Position numbers and translations under genes: made by a program. 23,315 nucleotides of DNA from Candidatus Methanogasteraceae archaeon UBA261 (GTDB lineage: Archaea > Halobacteriota > Methanosarcinia > Methanosarcinales > Methanogasteraceae). The first letter of the stretch is position 1. Every line of letters begins with the position of its first letter. Positions 1 through 7,770 of the stretch are shown piece after piece. Below the pieces are notes generated by a model that was not told the DNA's origin, searched no databases, and saw only the letters and a list, made by a program, of their open reading frames with translations. The stretch lies in assembly GCA_002506015.1 (NCBI GenBank), contig DAWR01000166.1:8567-31881 (forward strand). Direction: 5' to 3'.

Positions 1-21
1 TCACTAGAAAATTGGACAGCG

Positions 22-46
22 CCGAAAATGTGCCACCTATTTTCGG
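22..46 (-). terminator. Inverted repeat over the stop of the phosphopantothenate synthetase gene
   Basis: CCGAAAAT and ATTTTCGG form a perfect 8-bp stem with a 9-nt loop, overlapping the TAG stop at 37-39. On the minus strand an AATTTT run follows about 10 nt later. It could help 3'-end formation, but the T-tract is short and not adjacent, so this is a weak call. Confidence 0.3.
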
Positions 47-774
47 AGCACAATCTCCGCAATCGCACTCTGCAGTGCGCTATGGTTGTCATATCGCAGT
101 ATGATCTCAGCCAGCCGATCCTCTGAAAACCCCCTGATCTGCTGCACGAGTTCGATCATATTCGGGATCGCACGAACCACGTTATCGACGATTGTGATGG
201 TTGCGCTCTGTGCGGTCCGGGATAGTGGATTCAGGTCGATTGCAATCACTGACTTTCCCATGTCAACCAACGTCTGACACCGATCCCCGTCCTCGAGTGG
301 AACCAGCACCACATCTGCGGCATGGATGCCGTCTCTGCACACCAACGATCGGGGGTGCGCGAGAGGGAGTGCTGCGTCAGGGTCGGGATGTTCGCCCAGG
401 AGATTGGATGCGCCATGCGCACGCAGATGGTCTGCGATCGCACGCACCCGCTCATCGGTTCTGTAAAAGAGATTAATCTCGATTGCCGCATCCAGAATCC
501 TGCCGAGTTCGATTGTTTCATTGGGAACGAGCGCAGCGACGTTGCCGTTGACTGAGAGAACAGGATTCTTTGCTGCGAGCAGCATAGCAGCCGCCGCCCT
601 CGCCCCCTCCATCGCGGAGGTGGTTGTACGTTCGCCGATCAGATAGTCGAACGCCTCGCCGCGTCCGTGCGCAATCAAACCGACCTGCGAGGTGATACCT
701 GACGCAACGCCTTCGACCAGACGTTCCCTGATTTTCAGGGACTGGTATCGTGGGTGGTTCTTTGGGACAAGCAT
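37..774 (-). CDS. 4-phosphopantoate--beta-alanine ligase (archaeal phosphopantothenate synthetase)
   Basis: This enzyme joins 4-phosphopantoate to beta-alanine using ATP to give 4'-phosphopantothenate. With pantoate kinase it is the archaeal replacement for bacterial PanC/PanK in CoA synthesis, and it acts in the cytosol. The protein (about 245 aa) matches the family along its whole length: VPKNHPRY at the N-terminus, GLIAHGRGEAFDYLIGE, AKNPVLSVNGNVAAL, NLFYRTDERV, ADVVLVPLEDGDR, and the C-terminal IDLNPLSRTAQ and IVDNVVRAIPN blocks. I chose the ATG at 774 because family members begin just before the PKNHPRY block. A TATA-like AGATTTATG (807-815, minus strand) also lies about 30 nt upstream. 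An ATG at 807 in the same frame would add 11 residues that do not look like the family. The gene is divergent from the CBS protein. A perfect 8-bp inverted repeat (22-29/39-46) spans the stop codon. Family identity is very secure. Confidence 0.93.
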   Translation of the reverse strand: MLVPKNHPRYQSLKIRERLVEGVASGITSQVGLIAHGRGEAFDYLIGERTTTSAMEGARAAAAMLLAAKNPVLSVNGNVAALVPNETIELGRILDAAIEINLFYRTDERVRAIADHLRAHGASNLLGEHPDPDAALPLAHPRSLVCRDGIHAADVVLVPLEDGDRCQTLVDMGKSVIAIDLNPLSRTAQSATITIVDNVVRAIPNMIELVQQIRGFSEDRLAEIILRYDNHSALQSAIAEIVLRK

Positions 775-868
775 CTTCGCGAGAGGTCTATTTGCGTGCT
801 CGGGCATAAATCTTGAGTACTGCGAATATCCGCAAGATATTAGTGGAATCAGAGCGATTCAATTGAGC

Positions 869-1306
869 ATGGTAGTAGATTATGCGAAGGTTAGTGTAGC
901 CGAGATCATGACGCGGGACGTTGTGACCGTTACCGAGGACACCACAATCGATGACATCCTTGAATTGTTCGGAAGATATCACTACCACAGCTATCCGGTT
1001 GTAACAGATGCCGGTGAACTGGTGGGAATAATCAGTGAGGACATTGTTCTCGAGATTCTGCTCTTTAAACAGATCCCGGCATCCAGACAGACGCATCTAT
1101 CGGTCGTGCGATCGCTTGGAGATGATGCAAGAGGGATCATGATGCCGTACCCGGTGACCGTCTCTCCCGACGCCAGCCTATCAGAGACCGCTGATCTGAT
1201 GCTGAAACATCATGTCTACCGTGTCTCTGTGGTTGATTGCGAAAAACTCGTCGGCATTCTCTCAAAGAGGGATATAGTAAACGAAATTTGCAAAAGAAGA
1301 GACTGA
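869..1306 (+). CDS. Tandem CBS-domain protein
   Basis: This 145-aa soluble protein is made of two CBS motifs, residues about 11-65 (AEIMTRDVVTV ... VGIISEDIV) and about 88-140 (RGIMMPYPVTVSPDASL ... LVGILSKRDI). Paired CBS motifs fold into a Bateman module that usually binds adenine nucleotides or SAM and controls a partner protein. The ligand cannot be read from the sequence. The stop is 3 nt before the start of the antiporter gene, so the two are almost certainly one operon. The obvious inference is nucleotide-dependent control of the antiporter. I chose the ATG at 869 because the CBS fold begins just after it. The frame stays open back to 692, but that would overlap the divergent ligase gene. 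A TATA-like GATATTA at 836-842 would place transcription start almost at this ATG. Confidence 0.85.
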   Translation: MVVDYAKVSVAEIMTRDVVTVTEDTTIDDILELFGRYHYHSYPVVTDAGELVGIISEDIVLEILLFKQIPASRQTHLSVVRSLGDDARGIMMPYPVTVSPDASLSETADLMLKHHVYRVSVVDCEKLVGILSKRDIVNEICKRRD

Positions 1307-1309
1307 CAC

Positions 1310-2482
1310 ATGCACACACTCCTACTACTTCTTCTGATCCTATTTCTGGCAAAGGTATTCGGAGACGTCGTCGAGCGAGCCGGTTTTCCGAGCATTCTCG
1401 GTGAGATTGCGGCGGGTGTATCCCTTGGACTATTCCTCATCCGCCCTGATAACGATGCGCTGATATTTTTGAGCGAACTCGGTGCAATATTTCTGCTCTT
1501 CACCGCTGGATACAAAGAGATCAATCTGCAGGAATTGAAAGTGGCATCGAAAGTGGCAATTGTCCCGACGATATGTGATGTGGTCGTTGCCTATTCATTT
1601 GGTTTTCTCCTGGGTAGAGCGTTTGGTTTTGGGTTTATGGAATCTCTTTTCATAGGAGTCGCGTTCAGTCCAACAAGCATCGGCGTATCGGTGAGGTCGC
1701 TTATCGATCTCGATTACCTCTCAAAGAAGGTTGGTTCGACGATGCTCGCATCCGCAATCCTTGATGACCTGATCGGAATATTCATGCTCTCGGTTGTGGT
1801 CTCGGTAGCTGCGGATCATCAGATGCCATCCGGCATGCACCTGCTGGCAATCGCAGCGAGGATTCTCTGTTTCATAGCAGTCATGATAATCCTCGGACGG
1901 AAGGTCTTTCCTGCGCTTTTTGAGTACGTTCACAGGATGCACGTAAAAGAATCGATCTTTGCATTTGTCATCATGACCGCGCTCTTCTCCGCATACCTTG
2001 CCGAGGCATTCGGTCTGCATGCAGTGATCGGAGCGTTCATTGGCGGGGCAACACTCTCGAGTGTACCCATCGCAAAGATCCAGGAGGTTCAGAGCAAGGT
2101 CGACGGGATTTCTTATGGTGTATTCGTTCCGATCTTTTTTGCGTTCACCGGGCTCTCGATCAACCCGGGTTCGATTGCGGGGGCAGGAACACTTTCATTC
2201 CTTGTGGTTGTGATGGCGCTCTCCGGAAAGTTGATCGGTGGATTCATCGGATCAAAGATCATCGGTTTTGATTCGCACGATAGCCTGATCTTCGGTGTTG
2301 GTGTGATGCCAAGGGCAGGCGTTGAACTCGTAGTCATATCGATCGGGAGAAGCATGGGCGTAATCGGTGATCAGGTATTCTCTGCGATCGTTCTGATGGT
2401 TGCGGTCTCGGTTATCGTAACCCCGGTCTTCCTGAAGTTTGCAATTAGGTTTAAGGAGAGATCAGAGATGGTACGTGGGTGA
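1310..2482 (+). CDS. CPA2-type cation/proton antiporter (Kef/NapA-like)
   Basis: This 390-aa integral membrane protein has about 12 hydrophobic segments and no cytosolic TrkA domain. It matches the monovalent cation:proton antiporter-2 family. The N-terminal block GFPSILGEIAAGVSLG (25-40) is typical, and an aspartate pair (D152-D153 in AILDDLIGI) sits where electrogenic Na+/H+ exchangers carry their ion-binding acids. A conserved MPRAGVELVVISIGRS segment lies near the C-terminus. The likely role is Na+ (or K+) exchange for protons at the cytoplasmic membrane; the ion cannot be fixed from sequence. It follows the CBS gene by 3 nt and is probably co-transcribed with it. The CBS protein may be a regulatory module supplied in trans, whereas many Kef-type exchangers carry one fused. 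It converges on the UbiB-like gene, with 83 nt between the stops. Confidence 0.88.
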   Translation: MHTLLLLLLILFLAKVFGDVVERAGFPSILGEIAAGVSLGLFLIRPDNDALIFLSELGAIFLLFTAGYKEINLQELKVASKVAIVPTICDVVVAYSFGFLLGRAFGFGFMESLFIGVAFSPTSIGVSVRSLIDLDYLSKKVGSTMLASAILDDLIGIFMLSVVVSVAADHQMPSGMHLLAIAARILCFIAVMIILGRKVFPALFEYVHRMHVKESIFAFVIMTALFSAYLAEAFGLHAVIGAFIGGATLSSVPIAKIQEVQSKVDGISYGVFVPIFFAFTGLSINPGSIAGAGTLSFLVVVMALSGKLIGGFIGSKIIGFDSHDSLIFGVGVMPRAGVELVVISIGRSMGVIGDQVFSAIVLMVAVSVIVTPVFLKFAIRFKERSEMVRG

Positions 2483-2565
2483 TCTGTTTTTATGGGGGTT
2501 GACACGGAAGGGCATTGTTACGTTACACCGCACACCCGCACATCGTCACAAAATGAACTTCGCAA

Positions 2566-4239
2566 TCAGAACCGCCCCGACCGCATTATGGAAAAAACCA
2601 GCCACATACCAAAGACGCCCGCAATCACAAACCCGATCATGCCAAGCACCGGAACCCCACATACAAATGGTTTCATGCCGGATTGTATGATCAGCGCAGA
2701 AGCGATGATGAGTGCAGAGATTATCATGCTCGACGAGATTCGGTTGCTCATGATGCCAAGTTCGGAGACGATGTGATCGAGCCCGTGATGCTCAAACTCG
2801 AGGCGCAGCGTCCCTTTCTCCGCACGCAGGAGAATCTGGTCTATCCTGTGAGGGAATCTACGCACAAGTCGTCCGAACCCCGGTATCATCCGTATCCACT
2901 CTCCTATTATGCGCGTTGGGCGCATGCGCTCCGATACCAGCTCCCGTATAAACGGATTCGCCAGATCTTGAAGGTTGTAATCCGGATCAAGTTGCGAACA
3001 GACCTCCTCTTCGATCATCAACGCCTTTGAGAGGAGAACAAGGTTTGACGGTACATTTCCATGGTATTCCAATACCATACTGATCATTTCACGCAGCATC
3101 ACACCAGTGTTCACGTATCTGAGTGATTTCCCGTAATATTTATGGATCATATTCGATATCTCAAACCTGAATTGTGGAAGGTCGATCTCATCATAGTTGA
3201 TTGCGCCGATATGCGCAAGCACATCGATCACGGTGTCGGAATCGTTCTCGGAGATTGCGATGAAGAAGTCCACAAGATCGTCCCCGGTCGTTCGATCGAG
3301 ATGTCCGATAATCCCGAAATCGATGAATGCCACAACATTGCCACCTCTGGCAAGCACATTTCCGGGATGCGGATCTCCGTGAAACATTCCATATATGAAT
3401 ATCTGTTTCAGAAACGAGCGCGCAAAATTGCGGGAGATTGTTTTACGATCCATGCCTGCCGCATCGATCGCATCGAGATCAGAGATCTTGATTCCATCGA
3501 TGAACTCCATTGTCAGTACCTGCCACCTGGTATAGTCCCAGTAAACCTCCGGGATGTACACAGTGGCATCCTCGCTGAAGTTTTCTCGAAACTCGTCCGC
3601 ATTCTGCGCTTCGAGCGTGTAGTCGAGTTCTGCGTGTATGATCCGTTCAAATTCGGAGATAAAACCGACCGGATTGAATGCTCGTGCCTCTCTGATATGC
3701 TGATTTGCAAAATGTGCGAGATCGTAGAGGATCTTGAGGTCTGCGTCGATTATCTCTTTGATTCCGGGACGCTGCACCTTCACGATGACTGCATCACCGC
3801 TCTGCATTGTTGCGGAATGCACCTGCCCGAGAGAGGCTGATGCGAACGGCTTGTGCGAGAAGGATGCGAATATTTGATCGATCGGCATTCCGAACTCTTC
3901 GGTTACGATGCGGCATACATCGGTATAACTGAATGGTGGCACGGTGTCCTGCAACTTTTCGAGTTCTTTTATGTACTCTTTCGGAAGGAGATCATATCGT
4001 GTGCTCAGTATCTGCCCAAACTTGATGTAGGTCGGTCCAAGTTCCTCGAGCATCAGTCTGAGCCGTTCGGGGTCAGAGAGTTCGGGATGCACCTTCTGCG
4101 TCCCTGCAACACGATCCGTAAGCGATCTTATCGGGTGGAGATTGAACCGATCAACCAGATATCCGAAACCGTACTTGATCGCAATGTTTGTGAGTTCTCG
4201 GTACCGGCGAATCTGTCTTTTGCTGATTCTCCGCATCAT
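2566..4239 (-). CDS. ubiB: ABC1/UbiB-family atypical kinase
   Basis: This 557-aa protein is of the UbiB/ADCK type. Visible hallmarks are the KxGQ motif (KFGQ, 73-76), the alanine-rich nucleotide loop with ASASLGQVH (133-141), the VKVQRPG lysine (K154), HGDPHPGN (287-294) and the DFG metal motif (307-309). The C-terminus carries two hydrophobic membrane segments (about 505-550), as in family members anchored to the inner membrane. Bacterial relatives support ubiquinone synthesis, and yeast Coq8 is an ATPase. In archaea the role is not established, and lipid or quinone handling is only an inference. Its ATG overlaps the TGA of the upstream CDF transporter (4236-4239), so translation is probably coupled. 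A second in-frame ATG lies at 4236. The family call is secure, the function is not. Confidence 0.9.
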   Translation of the reverse strand: MMRRISKRQIRRYRELTNIAIKYGFGYLVDRFNLHPIRSLTDRVAGTQKVHPELSDPERLRLMLEELGPTYIKFGQILSTRYDLLPKEYIKELEKLQDTVPPFSYTDVCRIVTEEFGMPIDQIFASFSHKPFASASLGQVHSATMQSGDAVIVKVQRPGIKEIIDADLKILYDLAHFANQHIREARAFNPVGFISEFERIIHAELDYTLEAQNADEFRENFSEDATVYIPEVYWDYTRWQVLTMEFIDGIKISDLDAIDAAGMDRKTISRNFARSFLKQIFIYGMFHGDPHPGNVLARGGNVVAFIDFGIIGHLDRTTGDDLVDFFIAISENDSDTVIDVLAHIGAINYDEIDLPQFRFEISNMIHKYYGKSLRYVNTGVMLREMISMVLEYHGNVPSNLVLLSKALMIEEEVCSQLDPDYNLQDLANPFIRELVSERMRPTRIIGEWIRMIPGFGRLVRRFPHRIDQILLRAEKGTLRLEFEHHGLDHIVSELGIMSNRISSSMIISALIIASALIIQSGMKPFVCGVPVLGMIGFVIAGVFGMWLVFSIMRSGRF

Positions 4240-5465
4240 CTATATGTTGATCTGTCGTGATCGCACATAGCCTGATTGGCGATGATTTCTCCAATGGTAT
4301 CGAGATTGGTCACTTCAGACTCCACATAAGCATCATCCAGAACATAGAACGGGCTTTTTTGTGCGATACTCTCTTTTGTGATCAGTTTATCGATATCATT
4401 GGCAACCAGAAGTTCGGCAGCCTTGAGCCCCTTTCTCTTCTCTAATGTGACGAATGGATTCTTAAGAAACCTCATATCCGTGATCTCGTTGTCCACTCTT
4501 CGCATATCGAGTATGCAGAAGTATTCCGCCTCTCCAAAATGCCCGGAGACTCTGGATAGCGTACCATTGTTCTCGGTGCATGGAACCGCATACCTTATAA
4601 TTTCCGGCTCCTCAGGCTCGATATGAATCAGTACCCGGTCAACGTTCGTTATCTCGGATTTGATTCGCATCTCGATCTTATTGCTCAGTTGGTGCGCCCT
4701 CTCAAGATCCCTCAGTTTTGTTCCGATCTCCAGTTCTATAAATATGAATTTCCCGGAACTTCTTGCGGCGAGAGACTGTATCTCCTCAACGCCATGGGTC
4801 TCGGATATAATCTCCCGTATTCGATTCAGACTCTCATAATCGATGGATGCGTCCAGTAAAACCTTTATCGAATCTTTTAAGATTTCATACCCGGCTTTGA
4901 AGATGAATAACGATACCAGAATGCCTGATGCCGGATCAAGGGAATAAAAACCAAGATAGTTTCCCAGTATTCCGACAAGTACCGCTGCGGATGCATAAGT
5001 ATCCGCTCTTGTATGCTCCCCATCCGCAATCAAACTGGGTGAATTCTCTTCTCTTCCGACTTTGAGCTTGTAACTGCTCAGAAGCAGGGTGAATAACAAC
5101 GATATCAACGCAACCATGATCGCATACGGAACATTTGTCAGGACTTTCACTGTGGTAAACTTTTCAACCGACGTGAGAACGATCTCGTATCCTGCGTAAA
5201 TGATTGCAAGAGCGAGGAAGAGGCTCACGATATTCTCCGCCCTGTAAAATCCATAAGGAAACGTCTCTGTGGGCTTACGATCTGAGATCTTGAGACCTAT
5301 TACGACCCCGATGGAACTGATCACATCCGTGAGTGAGTGGACCGCATCAGCAACCAGCGCGATACTTCCTGATAGTGTACCAGCAAGAAGTTTGATTGCC
5401 GCCAGAAATGCAGTCACCCCCACGGATATCAGAGCGGCTTTCTTATCTCTCGCAACAGGCACCAT
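4236..5465 (-). CDS. CDF family metal efflux transporter fused to a NifX/NifB-type C-terminal domain
   Basis: Residues 1-205 form the six-helix cation diffusion facilitator transporter. They show two HxxxD metal motifs: H43-D47 in ALVADAVHSLTD and H151-D155 in ADGEHTRAD. Residues about 206-285 are the cytoplasmic CDF ferredoxin-like domain, ending HIEPEEPEI. Residues about 290-409 (RYAVPCTENNGTLSRVSGHFG, then AEYFCILD) resemble the dinitrogenase iron-molybdenum cofactor domain (NifX/NifB C-terminal type). The probable role is export of a divalent metal such as Fe2+, Zn2+ or Mn2+ across the cytoplasmic membrane, with the extra domain perhaps sensing a metal or cluster. The ATG at 5465 is preferred; a TTG at 5474 is possible. 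A purine-rich stretch with TGTTAAAC about 26 nt upstream could be its promoter, giving a leaderless mRNA. The gene overlaps ubiB by 4 nt. Confidence 0.87.
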   Translation of the reverse strand: MVPVARDKKAALISVGVTAFLAAIKLLAGTLSGSIALVADAVHSLTDVISSIGVVIGLKISDRKPTETFPYGFYRAENIVSLFLALAIIYAGYEIVLTSVEKFTTVKVLTNVPYAIMVALISLLFTLLLSSYKLKVGREENSPSLIADGEHTRADTYASAAVLVGILGNYLGFYSLDPASGILVSLFIFKAGYEILKDSIKVLLDASIDYESLNRIREIISETHGVEEIQSLAARSSGKFIFIELEIGTKLRDLERAHQLSNKIEMRIKSEITNVDRVLIHIEPEEPEIIRYAVPCTENNGTLSRVSGHFGEAEYFCILDMRRVDNEITDMRFLKNPFVTLEKRKGLKAAELLVANDIDKLITKESIAQKSPFYVLDDAYVESEVTNLDTIGEIIANQAMCDHDRSTYR

Positions 5466-5524
5466 CAGAAACAATTGACTGATCAGCGTTTAACACTTGC
5501 CCCCCTCCTGTAGTGCATTACCAC

Positions 5525-5564
5525 CCGCACGTTCCGAGAGTCGGAGAGACTCCGGAACGTGCGG
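5525..5564 (-). other. Very stable hairpin between rps7 and the CDF transporter gene
   Basis: CCGCACGTTCCG (5525-5536) pairs perfectly with CGGAACGTGCGG (5553-5564). An inner GAGTC/GACTC stem closes a 5-nt GGAGA loop, giving about 17 bp with one bulged A. There is no T-tract on either side. It lies in the leader/promoter region of the minus-strand CDF gene and could be a second terminator, a protein-binding site or a cis-regulatory RNA. Confidence 0.6.
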
Positions 5565-5570
5565 ATAGCC

Positions 5571-5605
5571 AAAAGCGGCAGACCGGTTTTCCGGACAGTG
5601 CCGCT
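5571..5605 (-). terminator. Terminator-like hairpin after the L30e-NusA-S12-S7 operon
   Basis: On the minus strand AGCGGCA (5605-5599) pairs with TGCCGCT (5580-5574), with an inner CCGG-AAAA-CCGG stem. The 3' arm continues straight into TTTT (5574-5571). It begins 16 nt after the rps7 stop. Archaea often terminate on T-tracts alone; here a hairpin and a short T-tract coincide. Confidence 0.55.
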
Positions 5606-5620
5606 ACAAGACTTATCTTT

Positions 5621-6190
5621 TCACCGCGCCGACTTCGCAACTCGCTCGAGGCTCTGCTTCTGGTTGACCGAGTAGCATCTGACATCATACGATGCAGCAG
5701 CCATAATCTCGTCTGCGAGAACCTGTTCTATGGATCGCCTGCTCTTGAATGCCGAGCGCCACGCACCTTCCGCAAGGAACTTCAGGGCGATATCCACCCT
5801 GCGCTGGGATGTGGTATCAACAGCCTTCGGGACCGCGATTCCGCCGTATTTAAGACGGACAACCTCCTCACGCGGCCCTGCATTGGCGACGGCATCAACA
5901 AGAGCCTGAACAGGGTTCTTCCCGGTCTTCTCGTGGATGATCTCGAATGCAGACTTCACGGTCTTGTAAGCGCGATGCTTCTTGCCCGTATTCGCCTCCT
6001 TCTTCATGATCTTGTTGATCAGTCGTTCAACGATCGATACTTCGGATTTATTGAACTGCTGACTGCTGTGCTTGCCGTTGGTATGGAGCACGATCTTCGG
6101 ACTGAGGTTGACATACCTCACGATACCCAGATCCTTCACTTCGACCTCGGAGAGATCCCATCTATCAAATAACATATTCATATCGATCAC
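5621..6190 (-). CDS. rps7: Small ribosomal subunit protein uS7
   Basis: This 189-aa protein of archaeal/eukaryotic uS7 (RpsG) length binds the 3' major domain of 16S rRNA and nucleates assembly of the 30S head. Recognisable blocks are VERLINKIMKKE, KKHRAYKTVKSAFEII, KTGKNPVQALVDAVANAGPREE, the GGIAVPKAVDTTSQRRVDIAL core and the C-terminal AAASYDVRCYSVNQKQSLERVAKSAR region. Its ATG overlaps the stop of rps12 by 4 nt, so it is translationally coupled and last in its operon. In many archaea the elongation factor genes (aEF-2, aEF-1alpha) and rps10 follow at this point. Here a terminator-like hairpin and a metal transporter follow instead. Confidence 0.97.
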   Translation of the reverse strand: MIDMNMLFDRWDLSEVEVKDLGIVRYVNLSPKIVLHTNGKHSSQQFNKSEVSIVERLINKIMKKEANTGKKHRAYKTVKSAFEIIHEKTGKNPVQALVDAVANAGPREEVVRLKYGGIAVPKAVDTTSQRRVDIALKFLAEGAWRSAFKSRRSIEQVLADEIMAAASYDVRCYSVNQKQSLERVAKSAR

Positions 6191-6615
6191 CTGACCGGTT
6201 TCTCTCTACGCCCGATTACCATCTCATGTAGCGAGACGTCATTTACAGCGAGCACCTGGAATCGGACTCCGGACAGGTCCCCTTTAGCACCGCCCAACCG
6301 TCCACCAATGCGCTCAACCGTCACCTCGTCGTGTTCATCGATAAAATTGATTGCACCGTCGCCCGGACAGAACGCAGTGACCTGCTTTCCGTTTTTGATC
6401 AGTTGTATCCTGACGCATTTCCGTATCGCAGAGTTTGGCTGCTTCGCTTCGACTCCGATCTTCTGCAGCACGATTCCCCGCGCCTGCGGTGCGCCTGTGA
6501 GAGGGTCTGCCTTGATACTCAGATTGAGTGCACGGCTGTTATATCTGCGGTCGCTCCATCTGGCTTTCTGCCTGCCATCTTGCAATTTGCGGGCAGCGTA
6601 TTTTCCTTTACCCAT
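6187..6615 (-). CDS. rps12: Small ribosomal subunit protein uS12
   Basis: This 142-aa archaeal uS12 is part of the decoding centre of the 30S subunit. The signature GVEAKQPNSAIRKCVRIQL is intact, followed by GKQVTAFCPGDGAINFIDEHDEV and the GRLGGAKGDLSGVRFQV region. The N-terminal extension MGKGKYAARKLQDGRQKARW is the archaeal form. The start is the ATG at 6615, 33 nt after the nusA stop. The stop overlaps the rps7 ATG. The order L30e-NusA-S12-S7 is the classical archaeal str-type order. Confidence 0.97.
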   Translation of the reverse strand: MGKGKYAARKLQDGRQKARWSDRRYNSRALNLSIKADPLTGAPQARGIVLQKIGVEAKQPNSAIRKCVRIQLIKNGKQVTAFCPGDGAINFIDEHDEVTVERIGGRLGGAKGDLSGVRFQVLAVNDVSLHEMVIGRREKPVR

Positions 6616-6648
6616 AATATTTATCCTCTGTACTATCGAACTTAAACC

Positions 6649-7080
6649 TTACTTGATAATCACGTCGTCGATGTCGTGATGCCGCTGTGCGAGTATCCGC
6701 ATCTTCTCGATGTTCTTGCCGTCCCTGCCGATCGCAAGTCCCTTCTCGCTGGCTGGCACCTCCACGTAGGCGATCCTTCTTCCGCCACGCACCACCAGTT
6801 CGACTCCGAGCACTTTTGCCGGTTGCGTCACATTCTTCATGAATACGGCAAGGTCGCTAGAATATTCCACAATCTCGATGTGCTTGCCGATGGACTTTCG
6901 GACACGGTTGATGTGCTCACCATTTCTTCCGATCGCAAGCCCCATATCTCCGTTTCTGACCACGTACAGCACCCGATCCCCCTCGTCTATGCAGTCGCGT
7001 GCCATTGCTCCCGTAAGACTCTCGAAGAGTGCGATATATCGGATGCCCGCGGTCGTAAGTTTGATCTCACCCACAATCAT
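6649..7080 (-). CDS. nusA: Archaeal NusA-like KH-domain transcription factor
   Basis: This 143-aa protein consists of two KH domains, as in archaeal NusA; the S1 and N-terminal RNA-polymerase-binding domains of bacterial NusA are absent. Both KH GXXG loops are visible: GLAIGRNGEHINRVRKSIG in the first, GLAIGRDGKNIEKMRILA in the second. The protein binds RNA and is thought to act in transcription elongation or termination. Its start codon overlaps the L30e stop (ATGA, 7077-7080), indicating coupled translation. Confidence 0.95.
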   Translation of the reverse strand: MIVGEIKLTTAGIRYIALFESLTGAMARDCIDEGDRVLYVVRNGDMGLAIGRNGEHINRVRKSIGKHIEIVEYSSDLAVFMKNVTQPAKVLGVELVVRGGRRIAYVEVPASEKGLAIGRDGKNIEKMRILAQRHHDIDDVIIK

Positions 7081-7394
7081 CCCTCGATCTCATCAGGCGT
7101 CTCTTCCTTGAAGACCTGCATGATGTCCGAACTTCCCGGATCAAGGATGGTCAGCGTAGCTATGGTGAATGGTTTTCCACACGCAACGCCGAGATCAACA
7201 CTTCTTCCAGGGTATTCGATGATCTGTGTTCCGGAATCCTGTATCTCCGCCCTTATGTTGAGCGGGCAGTTGGCGGCAAGCACGACCGTTCTGCTACTGT
7301 CGTTTTTTACGGCATCAATACTTACGTTTGATCCGATGAGAACCTTGCCGGTTCTGATTGTTTTTCGTAGTGCTTTGTTCAGATCGATGTCCAT
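7077..7394 (-). CDS. rpl30e: Large ribosomal subunit protein eL30
   Basis: This is archaeal L30e, of the L7Ae/L30e RNA-binding superfamily, about 105 aa. Recognisable blocks are DLNKALRKTIRTGKVLIGSN at the N-terminus, a TVVLAANCPLN turn, and GVACGKPFTIATLTILDPGSSDI near the end. I chose the ATG at 7394 because relatives begin a few residues before the NKAL helix; an in-frame TTG at 7403 would add three residues. It is the first gene of the L30e-NusA-S12-S7 operon. In most euryarchaea the RNA polymerase genes (rpoB, rpoA1, rpoA2) lie just upstream. They are absent here, where a gene-poor stretch separates this operon from the cohesin cluster. Confidence 0.93.
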   Translation of the reverse strand: MDIDLNKALRKTIRTGKVLIGSNVSIDAVKNDSSRTVVLAANCPLNIRAEIQDSGTQIIEYPGRSVDLGVACGKPFTIATLTILDPGSSDIMQVFKEETPDEIEG

Positions 7395-7403
7395 ATATTT
7401 CAA

Positions 7404-7734
7404 CTCGTTTTTGGATCAATAGTTTTCGATGAGGAGACTGGTTTGTCACCGTACTTATGCGTTTGGTTCTGCCACAGTCTCGCCGCATCGCAATCAGCTT
7501 TCGGCTGTGACTGCAAAGAGATTAATCATTGCTGTAGTATACCCCACACCGCCACAACTTAAGAGTATGAGGTGTACGCCATGAAAATCGATGTCGATGT
7601 TGACAAGGTATGGCTCTCGTTCACTGAAGATGGTAAGGAGTATGATAGCCACGCCATTCGTGCTGTTGCACATCCGACTGACAATTACATGACAACTGCT
7701 ACTTCATAACAATGGACACTCCACACATTAGATA
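7404..7734. other. Gene-poor stretch between the ribosomal operon and the dockerin cluster
   Basis: This segment holds the promoter region of rpl30e (minus strand; a TATA-like CATAAGTA near 7452-7459) and one small possible ORF (7581-7709). I see no recognisable protein or RNA gene otherwise. Confidence 0.5.
7581..7709 (+). CDS. Possible small protein of 42 aa, unrecognised
   Basis: An ATG preceded at 6-11 nt by GAGGTG (a plausible ribosome binding site at 7570-7575) opens a 42-codon frame ending in TAA. The peptide begins MKIDVDVDKVWLSFTEDGKE, acidic in its first half, with no signal peptide or membrane segment. I do not recognise it. It could be a real small protein, a truncated remnant or chance. 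The ORF stops 26 nt before the promoter of the dockerin-bearing binding protein. Confidence 0.25.
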   Translation: MKIDVDVDKVWLSFTEDGKEYDSHAIRAVAHPTDNYMTTATS

Positions 7735-7770
7735 ATACGAAAGACTTAAGTAGTATTCATATATGTCAAA
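7735..7770 (+). promoter_or_regulatory. Promoter of the dockerin-bearing substrate-binding protein gene
   Basis: ATACGAAAGACTTAAGTAG followed by TATTCATATATGTCAAA. CGAAA fits a BRE and CTTAAGTA a TATA box. About 30 of 36 positions match 15037-15072, in front of the dockerin/cohesin scaffold gene. The ATG is about 230 nt downstream of the TATA box, so the mRNA should have a leader of roughly 200 nt. Confidence 0.65.

Noticed and set aside
692..868. Upstream extension of the CBS protein
   Set aside because: It would overlap the divergent ligase gene and adds no CBS-like sequence.
3142..3840. Long plus-strand frame of 232 codons opposite the UbiB-like gene
   Set aside because: It is a mirror of a gene with clear kinase motifs on the other strand, has unnatural composition and no promoter.
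5475..5620. A known NiCo or manganese riboswitch before the metal transporter
   Set aside because: I could not match the conserved core of either class; only strong generic hairpins are seen.
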